From the NCBI GenBank assembly GCA_945906115.1, contig CAMDQP010000023.1:1-11577 (forward strand): 11,577 nucleotides of DNA, read 5' to 3'. Source of the stretch: Opitutus sp. GAS368 (lineage in GTDB: Bacteria; Verrucomicrobiota; Verrucomicrobiia; Opitutales; UBA953). Numbering within the stretch: position 1 is the first letter of the stretch; each line of letters opens with the position of its first letter. Of the stretch, positions 1 through 7,139 are shown in pieces. The notes under the pieces are model-generated. The model saw only the letters and a list, made by a program, of their open reading frames with translations, made no database searches and was not told where the DNA came from. Made by a program: the position numbers and the translations under genes.

Positions 1-345
1 CGGAGCAATCCGTGAGGAAAGTCCGGACACCACAGGGCAGGATTCCCGCCGCAAGTCGGGGCACGTCGCAAGGCGTGACGGAAAGTGCCACAGAGAAGAT
101 ACCGCCTCCTCCGCAAGGAACGAGGTAAGGGTGAAAAGGTGGGGTAAGAGCCCACCGCTCGAAGGGTAACCGACGAGGCAAGGTAAACCCAATCCGGTGC
201 AAGACGAACAGGGACCGTTCGAGGTCGCCCACCAAGGTCCCGGGTTGTCGCACCGCCGCAAGGCGGGTCCGCAAGGTCAGAGAAATGAACGCGCAGGGGA
301 TCGGCGAGAGCCACCCAAGGACAGAATCCGGCTTATAGTGTATGA
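1..345 (+). ncRNA. rnpB: RNase P RNA, bacterial type A-like (5' end cut by window)
   Basis: This is the catalytic RNA of ribonuclease P, which removes the 5' leader of pre-tRNAs together with the RnpA protein. The conserved core is plain: GAGGAAAGTCCGGAC at 14-28 (5' half of the P4 region), the GGTAAGGGTGAAAAGGT block beginning at 124 with GGTAAGAG after it, AGGTAAACCC at about 181-190, and ACAGAATCCGGCTTAT at 321-336 (3' half of P4 and following residues). The order and spacing match the ancestral type A architecture. About 50-60 bases of the 5' end (P1 to P3) lie outside the window, so the 3' end, put at about 345, cannot be fixed by pairing with P1. A 67-codon reading frame at 197-400 lies across the RNA and is not a gene. 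A rho-independent hairpin follows at once. Confidence 0.96.
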
Positions 346-355
346 CTCAAAAGAC

Positions 356-391
356 GGAGGGCCGAACGGAAACGTTCGGCCCTCCCCCTTT
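356..391 (+). terminator. Intrinsic terminator, probably bidirectional, between rnpB and gltA
   Basis: A perfect 13-bp stem (356-368 pairing with 373-385) closes a GAAA tetraloop at 369-372. It is followed on the plus strand by CCCTTT, a short T tract. Read on the minus strand, the same stem is followed by GTCTTTTGAG, again a short T run. The hairpin lies about 10 bases after the expected 3' end of rnpB and about 20 bases after the gltA stop codon. It can therefore end both converging transcripts. The T tracts are short, so termination strength is uncertain in both directions. Confidence 0.85.
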
Positions 392-409
392 GCGGACTGA
401 TCAGATCGC

Positions 410-1711
<1,302 letters not shown>

Positions 1712-1746
1712 GGCGGGGGTGGGGTCGCCGGAGTCGAAAACACGCC

Positions 1747-2391
1747 TCAGCGGGCGGATAAAGTCAGGAAATTGCGGTAGAGTTGCAAGCCTTTGACCTG
1801 ACTTTTCTCCGGATGGAACTGGGTCGCGAAGACCCGGCCTCGCCGGACACCGCTCACAAACCGGCCCGCATAGTCGGTCTCGCACCAGACCAGGGAGGGG
1901 TCGGTCTCGACGACGCGGTAACTATGCACGAAATAGAACGGCTCCCCTTCGGCTCGCAGGCCTTCGGTCAGGGGGGCGCCCGGCTTGAAGATGGCCTCAT
2001 TCCAGCCCATGTGGGGGATGCGTAGGCCGGGCTGGGAAGGGAATCGACGGACGACCCCAGGGAAGATGGCCAGACCGGGGCGGTCAGCCTCTTCGGAACG
2101 CTCAAAGAGGACCTGGAGGCCCATGCAGACGCCCAGGAAGGGCTGGTCAGCGACGATCCACTGTTTCAGGAAGGACTCGAAATCAGTCCGGCGGATGCAG
2201 TCCATGCAGTCGGCCATGGCCCCCTGCCCCGGAAAGACGACTAGCTCGGCCTTCTCAGCCTCAGCCGGCGTAGCGGCTAGGAAGGCATCGGCACCCGCGG
2301 CCACCATGGCGCGACTGACGCTGCGGAGATTGCCCATCCCGTAATCGATGACGGCCACCCGCGGGCGGCGCACTGACCCAGAAGCTTCCAC
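1747..2391 (-). CDS. hisH: Imidazole glycerol phosphate synthase, glutaminase subunit HisH
   Basis: This class I glutamine amidotransferase supplies ammonia to HisF, making imidazole glycerol phosphate and AICAR in histidine synthesis. The catalytic triad is complete: Cys89 in GVCMGLQ, and His193 and Glu195 in FHPEKSQ. The N-terminal [14 protein letters not shown] and the oxyanion-strand PGQGAM are typical. The length of 214 residues is slightly above the usual 200-210. The start used is a GTG (2389-2391), 2 bases after the hisB stop. A second in-frame GTG at 2371-2373 would give an N-terminus ([12 protein letters not shown]) closer to the family norm, and neither has a clear ribosome site. 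The start is therefore the uncertain part. The partner hisF and the neighbouring hisA are absent from the window; gltA follows instead. Tight packing behind hisB suggests co-transcription and translational coupling. Confidence 0.95.
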   Translation of the reverse strand: MEASGSVRRPRVAVIDYGMGNLRSVSRAMVAAGADAFLAATPAEAEKAELVVFPGQGAMADCMDCIRRTDFESFLKQWIVADQPFLGVCMGLQVLFERSEEADRPGLAIFPGVVRRFPSQPGLRIPHMGWNEAIFKPGAPLTEGLRAEGEPFYFVHSYRVVETDPSLVWCETDYAGRFVSGVRRGRVFATQFHPEKSQVKGLQLYRNFLTLSAR

Positions 2392-2393
2392 GG

Positions 2394-2996
2394 TCAGGCC
2401 AGCGTGCCCTTAGTACTCGGCACGCGACCGCCTTGGCGCGGATCGACTTCCAACGCCTCGCGCAAGGCGCGGGCGAAGGCCTTGAAGAGCGCTTCAGCGA
2501 CGTGGTGTGGTTCATCGCCGTACTCGAGCTTCAGGTGCAGATTGCAGCCGAGCGAATTGGCGAGGCCCTGGAAGAACTCGCGAACGAGCGCGATATTGAA
2601 GTCCTTCACCATGTAGTTGGTGATCTCGACTTGGTAGACCATCATGGCACGGTTGCTGAGGTCGACGGCGCAGCGGGCCAGAGTCTCGTCCATCGGCAGG
2701 ATGAAGAAACCATAGCGGCGGATGCCGGCCTTGTCGCCGAGCGCCTCCTTGATGGCCAGACCGAGCACGATGCCCACGTCTTCCACGGTGTGGTGGTAGT
2801 CGACGTCGATATCACCGGTGGCCTTGACCTTAAGGTCGACGAGCGAGTGGCGAGAAAGGAGCGTCAGCATGTGGTCGAAGAAGGCCACGCCGGTGGCGAT
2901 TTCCGATGTGCCGGAACCGTCCAAATTCACCTCGAGGGCGATCTTGGTCTCGGCGGTGTCCCGACGGATGCTGGCTTTGCGAACGACTGCGCTCAT
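2394..2996 (-). CDS. hisB: Imidazoleglycerol-phosphate dehydratase (monofunctional HisB)
   Basis: This manganese enzyme dehydrates imidazole glycerol phosphate to imidazole acetol phosphate, the substrate of the HisC encoded just upstream. The 200-residue length is that of a stand-alone dehydratase, without the phosphatase half fused in enteric HisB. Visible signatures are [14 protein letters not shown] near the N-terminus, FFDHML (His42), the metal-binding [11 protein letters not shown] (His68, His69, Glu72), the second metal site [18 protein letters not shown] (His164, His165, Glu168), and the terminal STKGTL. The reading frame runs upstream to 3608, but that extension is a shadow of hisC, so the start is set at MSAVVRK (2994-2996). 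A GGGG-rich stretch about ten bases before the ATG is at best a weak ribosome site. hisC ends 37 bases upstream and hisH begins 2 bases downstream. Confidence 0.96.
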   Translation of the reverse strand: MSAVVRKASIRRDTAETKIALEVNLDGSGTSEIATGVAFFDHMLTLLSRHSLVDLKVKATGDIDVDYHHTVEDVGIVLGLAIKEALGDKAGIRRYGFFILPMDETLARCAVDLSNRAMMVYQVEITNYMVKDFNIALVREFFQGLANSLGCNLHLKLEYGDEPHHVAEALFKAFARALREALEVDPRQGGRVPSTKGTLA

Positions 2997-3033
2997 CCCC
3001 CAGAAATCCCCGCGGAAGGCGGGATTGTCAACC

Positions 3034-4128
3034 TCACCCTTCCATCCAAGCCGCCACGGCCTGCAGGAACGCGTCGGTTTCCTGCTCCGTGCCCACGGAG
3101 ATACGCAAAGACTTCTCGGTGAGGCGATGATTCGGGAAACGGCGGACGAGGATCTTGCGGGAGCGCAGGAACTCGAAGCAGTGCGCGGAAGTCTCGACGG
3201 AGGCGGCGCGCTTCGAGGACACCGGAGCAGCGAGCACGAAGTTGCCAGCCGCGGGATTGACCTGCCAACCGAGTTTGCGGAGGGCGGTGACGAGTCGCTC
3301 GCGCGTGGCGCAGATCTGTGCGACGGTGACGTCAAGCCACTCGCGATCATCGAGCGCGGCGGCGGCCGCAATCTGCGCAAGTCGATCCACGTTATAACTG
3401 TCGCGGACACGGTGCAGGATCTCGGCGACACCGACCGGACAGAGTGCATAACCGACGCGCAGGCCGGCCAACGCATGCGCCTTAGACATGGTGCGCGTGA
3501 CGATGACATTAGGGAGCTCGCGGGCGAGCGCGACGCAATCGGCGTCAGCAAAGGCGGCGTAAGCCTCGTCGACGACGAGCAAGCCCGGGAAGGCCTGAGC
3601 GACGGCACGTACGAGATCCGGCGTGAAGGCCACGCCGAGCGGAGCGTTCGGATTCGTCAGGAAGAAGACGGCCGCGCCGCACTTCGCAATCGCGTCGATG
3701 TCGACGCCGAGCGATGCCGTAATCTCGACCTTGACGACGTCAGCGGCCTGGGCCGCAGCGAGGACGGGATACAACGAGTAACTCGGATTGAGCATACCAA
3801 TCGGGCGACCAGGGCCGGCGTAGGCGCGGATGATCAGGTTAAGGATATCGTCCGAACCATTGCCGGCGACGACGCGCGTAGCGTCGAAACCATGGAAGCG
3901 CGCGACAGCCTCACGCAAAGGGGCGGAGTCGGGCGAAGGATAAAGACGCAGCGCGGCGCCATCATTGACCAAGGCGGCCCGGATGGCTTCGAGCGAGCGC
4001 AGGCTGGGCGGATAGGGGTTTTCGTTCGTGTTGAGCTTCACCCATCCCCCGCCCTGCGGCTGCTCTCCGGGGACATAAGGCGACATGGCCGCGACATGCG
4101 GGTTCGCGGCGGGAATCTGGGCGGACAT
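3034..4128 (-). CDS. hisC: Histidinol-phosphate aminotransferase
   Basis: This PLP-dependent fold-type I aminotransferase converts imidazole acetol phosphate and glutamate to histidinol phosphate. The 364-residue length is normal. The PLP Schiff-base lysine is Lys216 in [18 protein letters not shown]. Asp187 in VVDEAYAAF contacts the pyridine nitrogen, Asn159 sits in TNPNAPLG, and Arg342 in LRISVG is the expected carboxylate-binding arginine. [12 protein letters not shown] and [16 protein letters not shown] near the N-terminus are family hallmarks. The NPN motif reads NPNAPLG rather than the common NPNNPTG, a small deviation. The ATG overlaps the ptsI stop codon by one base (TGATG), so translation is probably coupled to ptsI. 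The HisC family merges with aromatic aminotransferases, but the adjacent hisB and hisH settle the assignment. Confidence 0.95.
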   Translation of the reverse strand: MSAQIPAANPHVAAMSPYVPGEQPQGGGWVKLNTNENPYPPSLRSLEAIRAALVNDGAALRLYPSPDSAPLREAVARFHGFDATRVVAGNGSDDILNLIIRAYAGPGRPIGMLNPSYSLYPVLAAAQAADVVKVEITASLGVDIDAIAKCGAAVFFLTNPNAPLGVAFTPDLVRAVAQAFPGLLVVDEAYAAFADADCVALARELPNVIVTRTMSKAHALAGLRVGYALCPVGVAEILHRVRDSYNVDRLAQIAAAAALDDREWLDVTVAQICATRERLVTALRKLGWQVNPAAGNFVLAAPVSSKRAASVETSAHCFEFLRSRKILVRRFPNHRLTEKSLRISVGTEQETDAFLQAVAAWMEG

Positions 4129-5876
4129 CAGCGTAACTTGAGTTTAGCGGCGGCGAAATCCTGAAGCAGCGCACGCGTCTTGCTAGCGTCGGCGCAGGCG
4201 ACGACCTGAGCGGCGAGCTCACGCAGCTCGGTCGCGGCGGAATGGCGCAGCACGAAACGGACTTCGGGTAGGGCAGCTGGCGTCATGCTGAGCTCATGCA
4301 CGCCGAGGCCGATGAGTAAAGGCGCCCACAGCGGATCACCGCCGAGCTCGCCGCAGACGGCGACCGGGATACCGCGCTTCTGGGCGGCGGCAAAGATGAC
4401 CATAAGGGTACGCACCACGGCCGGATGGCAGGGGTCGTAAAGCGAAGCGACGCGCTGATTGCCGCGATCGACAGCCAGCAGGTATTGGACGAGATCATTG
4501 GTACCGACGCTGAAGAAGTCAGCTTCAGCGGCGAGCTCGTCGGCCACCGCGGCGGCGGACGGGATTTCGATCATCGCACCGAGGCGGATGGGCTCGGCAG
4601 CGCGGACGCCTTCGCGGGCAAGCTCGGCTTCGACGTCGCGGAAGATCTCCTTCGCGCGACGCAGCTCCTCAACGCCGGAAATCATCGGGAACATCACCTG
4701 CACCGGGCCATGCGTCGCGGCGCGGATGAGGGCGCGCAGCTGCGGACGGAAGACATCGGGACGCTCGAGGCAGAGACGCACCGCGCGATAGCCCATGAAA
4801 GGATTGGCTTCGTCGGCGAGGTCGCCGAGGCGCTTATCGCCGCCGAGGTCGAGCGTCCGGAACGTCACCGGACGGCCCTTGGCCGCCTGCACGACTACGG
4901 CATATTCTTCATATTGGAACTGCTCATCGGGCCAGCCGTCGAGGCGAAGGTAAAGATTCTCGGTGCGATAAAGGCCGACGCCACGGGCGCAGTAGGCCAA
5001 GGCATCTTCCATCTCGGCGGGGTCGCCGATGTTGGCCTGGAGGCAGAACGCGGCGCCATCCGTCGTGAGTTCGGGTAAGGAGACCTCGGAGAGCACGCGG
5101 TCGCGGCGGGTCCGGATCGCCTGCTCCTTGTCGCGGTAGCCTTCGATCGTCTCTGCCGTCGGGTTAATGATGATGAGCCCCGATTCGCCGTCCACGAGGA
5201 TGACATCGCCTTCCTGCACGGCTTCCATCAATCCCTTCACCCCGACGACTGCCGGGACGTCGAGCGAACGGGCCATGATCGCGGAGTGGCTGGTCCGGCC
5301 GCCCCCTTCGGTCACGAACGCCAGGACTCCGCCGTCATGAAGGCCAGCGGTGTCTGAAGGAGTCAGGTCACGGGCGGCGACGACGTGGGCCTGCGCGGCC
5401 TGGCCGACGCGTTCGGGCTGGGTGCCGAGCAGTTGGTCGAGCACGCGGCCGGTCACATCACGGATATCCGACGCCCGCTCACGCAGGAAGTCGTCGTCCA
5501 TCTTCTCGAAGATTTCGATGTAGCGTTGCGCGACCTCTTGGAAACAGAACTCGACATTGAAACCACTGCGGCGGACCTCCTTACTCACGTCGTCGATCAG
5601 GGCGACATCGTCGAGGACCAGCAGGTGCGCGTCGAAGATCGAGGCCTCGGATTCGTTGAGTTTACGGGCGACGTCGTCGCGAAGTTGCGAAATCTCCTGA
5701 TGGGTGGCCGCCAAGGCGGCTTCGAGGCGGCGGATTTCGGCCTCAGGATCGGCGACCTTTTCGCAGGAGACGATGGCCATGCCCCGCATCAGCGGGTAGA
5801 CGGGACCACGGGCCACTCCCGGAGCGGCGGCGATACCCTTGAGGCGTACCTCGGGCCTATGGTTTCCGGCCTTCAT
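4128..5876 (-). CDS. ptsI: Phosphoenolpyruvate-protein phosphotransferase (PTS enzyme I)
   Basis: Enzyme I takes phosphate from phosphoenolpyruvate onto a histidine and passes it to HPr, starting the PTS cascade in the cytosol. The 582 residues form a full-length enzyme. The N-terminal HPr-binding helical part (about 40-150) leads to the phosphohistidine segment GGGRTSHSAIMAR with His197. The C-terminal PEP barrel shows Arg304 in GLYRTE, FRTLDLGGDK (338-348), MFPMISGVEELRRAK, MIEIPSAA (Glu437), FFSVGTNDLVQY and the general acid Cys508 in CGELGGDP. No GAF domain precedes it, so it is not the nitrogen-type PtsP. No HPr or EII gene is in view; hisC follows with a one-base overlap and a sigma/anti-sigma pair precedes. 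It may feed a regulatory PTS rather than a sugar transporter; this is inference. No Shine-Dalgarno sequence precedes the ATG, but a palindrome does. Confidence 0.96.
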   Translation of the reverse strand: MKAGNHRPEVRLKGIAAAPGVARGPVYPLMRGMAIVSCEKVADPEAEIRRLEAALAATHQEISQLRDDVARKLNESEASIFDAHLLVLDDVALIDDVSKEVRRSGFNVEFCFQEVAQRYIEIFEKMDDDFLRERASDIRDVTGRVLDQLLGTQPERVGQAAQAHVVAARDLTPSDTAGLHDGGVLAFVTEGGGRTSHSAIMARSLDVPAVVGVKGLMEAVQEGDVILVDGESGLIIINPTAETIEGYRDKEQAIRTRRDRVLSEVSLPELTTDGAAFCLQANIGDPAEMEDALAYCARGVGLYRTENLYLRLDGWPDEQFQYEEYAVVVQAAKGRPVTFRTLDLGGDKRLGDLADEANPFMGYRAVRLCLERPDVFRPQLRALIRAATHGPVQVMFPMISGVEELRRAKEIFRDVEAELAREGVRAAEPIRLGAMIEIPSAAAVADELAAEADFFSVGTNDLVQYLLAVDRGNQRVASLYDPCHPAVVRTLMVIFAAAQKRGIPVAVCGELGGDPLWAPLLIGLGVHELSMTPAALPEVRFVLRHSAATELRELAAQVVACADASKTRALLQDFAAAKLKLR

Positions 5877-5900
5877 CCGTGCGTCAATTGACCGTCACGG
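5877..5900. promoter_or_regulatory. Palindrome directly upstream of ptsI
   Basis: The 51-base gap between the anti-sigma stop and the ptsI start contains a perfect 10-bp palindrome, GTCAATTGAC (5883-5892). It is flanked by CCGTG (5877-5881) and CACGG (5896-5900), which also pair, with a small asymmetric bulge. The whole lies immediately before the ATG. It could be an operator, or an mRNA hairpin covering the initiation region where a ribosome site would normally sit. I know of no regulator with this half-site, and chance is possible. Confidence 0.35.
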
Positions 5901-5927
5901 GACGAAGGAAGCAAGGCAGGATTGGGC

Positions 5928-6434
5928 TCAGACCTCGACGGCCGTCGGCTCGTCGGTGGGCATGGCCATATCCGGCATGACGAAGTTGGGCATCGTGAGC
6001 TCAGAACCCTCGACGGTCTGAGAGAGATCGAAGTCCTGCACCGCGTCGGTCAGCAGGCGTTGAGGCATCTCGTTACCGGCCAAGACCTGCACTTCGGCCG
6101 CCGGGGCGTCCACATAGGAAAGCAGTCCGACGTATTCAGCCGGAATGGTGACCTGCAATTCGACGAGGACCAAGGCGAGCAGGCAAAGGTGTGCGAAAGA
6201 ACGCCCCATGCGCTGTCCGAAGGTATGCAGCCAGACCATCACGCCGGAAATCGAACGATCTTCGCGACGGCTCAGGAAGCTGAGCTGGGCCTTATGGAGG
6301 CGGACACGCGACTGGAAGCGGGCGCGAAGCTCGGGTGACTGACCGAGGGCGGCACGCAGACGGGCGACCTGAGGCTCGGAGGCATTACCCTCGAGGAAAG
6401 CGGCGACCAGGGATTCGAATTCGGAAGAGCTCAT
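5928..6434 (-). CDS. Probable membrane-bound anti-sigma factor (FecR-N-like, no FecR domain)
   Basis: The likely role is to bind and restrain the ECF sigma factor encoded just upstream, with which it shares an ATGA overlap (6431-6434). The 168 residues divide into a cytosolic helical part (1-50), with SSEFESLVAAFLEGNASE followed by QVARLRAALGQSPELRARF. That pattern is like the N-terminus of FecR-type and other PVC anti-sigma proteins. A basic stretch and one hydrophobic helix (about 79-97, core CLLALVLVEL) come next, then an exported tail of about 70 residues. The tail is acidic and ends with MPNFVMPDMAMP (148-159), a Met-Pro-rich piece. No HxxxCxxC zinc motif of classical ZAS anti-sigma factors is present, and no FecR domain follows. 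The anti-sigma role is inferred from position and topology. The tail may sense an envelope signal. ptsI begins 51 bases downstream. Confidence 0.7.
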   Translation of the reverse strand: MSSSEFESLVAAFLEGNASEPQVARLRAALGQSPELRARFQSRVRLHKAQLSFLSRREDRSISGVMVWLHTFGQRMGRSFAHLCLLALVLVELQVTIPAEYVGLLSYVDAPAAEVQVLAGNEMPQRLLTDAVQDFDLSQTVEGSELTMPNFVMPDMAMPTDEPTAVEV

Positions 6435-7021
6435 CCGCGGAACTCTTCTCCCATGAGTTCGCGCAAGGCTTCGCGGGCGCGGTTAATACGACTTTTAACG
6501 GTACCGATGGAGAGGCCGAGGTCTTCGGCGATTTCTTCATAGGACATATTGCGAACGTTACGCATCGTCAGGATACGAGCGTGTTCCGGCTTCAATTGTT
6601 CCATGCATTCGGCAACTTTGTTAACGAATTCATTATGCTGGGCCTCGTGGCCGGGCCCCTGGGCGCCGTCCGAAAGGATGTCATGGAGGGTGGCGCCAGG
6701 ATCGTCGCCCAAGTCGGCATCGAGCGACATGGACTGGTCGCGCTTCCGACGGCGCCAGTACCAGTAACGGTTACGGGCCAGATTCGTGCCGATCTGATGA
6801 ATCCAGGTCGAAAAAGTCGCCGTTCCCCGGAAGGAAGCCAACACGCGGTGGGCGCGGATGAAGGTGTCTTGGGTGATTTCTTCGGCGTCCTGGCGGTTGC
6901 GCAGCAGGGAAAAGACCTTTGCGAAGATACGCCCCTGATACTTCAGGACCAGTTCGTTGTAAGCCGAAAGATCCCCTTCACGGGCGCGGTCCAAGGCGGA
7001 CTGGTCGGCTTCGGTCTCCAT
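6431..7021 (-). CDS. ECF-type RNA polymerase sigma factor (RpoE-like)
   Basis: This is a group 4 sigma factor of 196 residues that directs RNA polymerase to a dedicated promoter set. Region 2 spans about residues 14-84, with DAEEITQDTFIRAHR (45-59, the -10 contact and core-binding helix) and FRGTATFSTWIHQIGTNLARN (64-84). A linker rich in Asp and Gly (about 100-125) leads to region 4 (about 135-190), with the helix-turn-helix MSYEEIAEDLGLSIGTVKSR (159-178) for -35 recognition. It is the standard two-domain form, without a C-terminal extension. The stop codon overlaps the start of a membrane partner gene, the classic sigma/anti-sigma order. The ATG at 7019-7021 has no Shine-Dalgarno sequence, and the best upstream promoter-like sequence would give a nearly leaderless message. 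The target promoter is unknown; the divergent GTPase operon is a candidate. Confidence 0.94.
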   Translation of the reverse strand: METEADQSALDRAREGDLSAYNELVLKYQGRIFAKVFSLLRNRQDAEEITQDTFIRAHRVLASFRGTATFSTWIHQIGTNLARNRYWYWRRRKRDQSMSLDADLGDDPGATLHDILSDGAQGPGHEAQHNEFVNKVAECMEQLKPEHARILTMRNVRNMSYEEIAEDLGLSIGTVKSRINRAREALRELMGEEFRG

Positions 7022-7030
7022 TAAGGGAAG

Positions 7031-7058
7031 ATTAAGGGGGGAAGGGAAAATAGGTCAA
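7031..7058 (-). promoter_or_regulatory. Candidate promoter for the sigma/anti-sigma operon
   Basis: On the minus strand TTGACC (7058-7053) is followed after 16 bases by CTTAAT (7036-7031), matching the housekeeping -35 in five of six bases and the -10 in four of six. Transcription would start only a few bases before the ATG at 7021, giving a nearly leaderless message. This is weak evidence, and an ECF-type autoregulated promoter has not been excluded. Confidence 0.3.
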
Positions 7059-7068
7059 GGGGTGACCT
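7052..7068. repeat. Inverted repeat AGGTCA-n5-TGACCT, candidate operator
   Basis: Two perfect 6-base arms, AGGTCA (7052-7057) and TGACCT (7063-7068), flank the spacer AGGGG. The repeat lies between two divergent operons. Its left arm contains the best -35-like sequence of the minus strand, and its right arm the best one of the plus strand. A dimeric regulator bound here could control both operons. A repeat of this size could also arise by chance, so the call rests mainly on location. Confidence 0.4.
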
Positions 7069-7089
7069 TTAATCGTGCTTTCATATCTT
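7062..7089 (+). promoter_or_regulatory. Candidate promoter for the GTPase operon
   Basis: GTGACC (7062-7067) is followed after 16 bases by TATCTT (7084-7089), a modest match to the housekeeping consensus. A start near 7096 would leave a leader of about 44 bases before the ATG at 7140. That favours this ATG over the GTG at 7062, which would lie upstream of the transcript. I see no obvious ECF-type AAC-containing -35 placed better. Confidence 0.3.
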
Positions 7090-7139
7090 TACAGTCCTAC
7101 CTCGCTAATCAACCTCTTTCAGACCCCACCTCGGAGCCG

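Larger units (their letters stand above)
7022..7139. promoter_or_regulatory. Divergent intergenic region between the sigma operon and the GTPase operon
   Basis: These 118 bases separate two outward-facing operons, so both promoters should be here. The half near the sigma gene is G-rich on the plus strand. The centre holds the inverted repeat at 7052-7068. The right half (7069-7130) is comparatively AT-rich, fitting a promoter and leader. The frame of the GTPase gene is open through most of this region (an upstream GTG lies at 7062-7064), but that GTG sits inside the repeat, and the encoded 26 residues look unlike the rest of the protein. Confidence 0.6.

Noticed and set aside
197..400. 67-codon plus-strand reading frame
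   Set aside because: It lies over the 3' half of the RNase P RNA and the terminator, and its product looks like no protein.
1712..1885. 58-codon N-terminal extension of citrate synthase
   Set aside because: It overlaps the 3' end of hisH in another frame, and the family begins at about the MSTQN start.
3009..3023. CCCGC-GGAAG-GCGGG hairpin between hisC and hisB
   Set aside because: The 5-bp stem has no T tract on the minus strand and is too short to be called a terminator or attenuator in GC-rich DNA.
2997..3608. 204-codon N-terminal extension of HisB
   Set aside because: It overlaps hisC in another frame, is Ser/Pro/Arg-rich like out-of-frame translation, and HisB is complete from MSAVVRK.
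2818..4164. 448-codon plus-strand frame opposite hisB and hisC
   Set aside because: It is antisense to two complete enzymes with all catalytic residues. Long shadow frames are expected at this GC content, and the product is Arg/Asp/Gly-rich without motifs.
7062..7139. Upstream GTG start adding 26 residues to the GTPase
   Set aside because: The GTG lies inside the inverted repeat and the candidate -35. The extra residues carry no domain, and the ATG at 7140 has a GGAG nearby.
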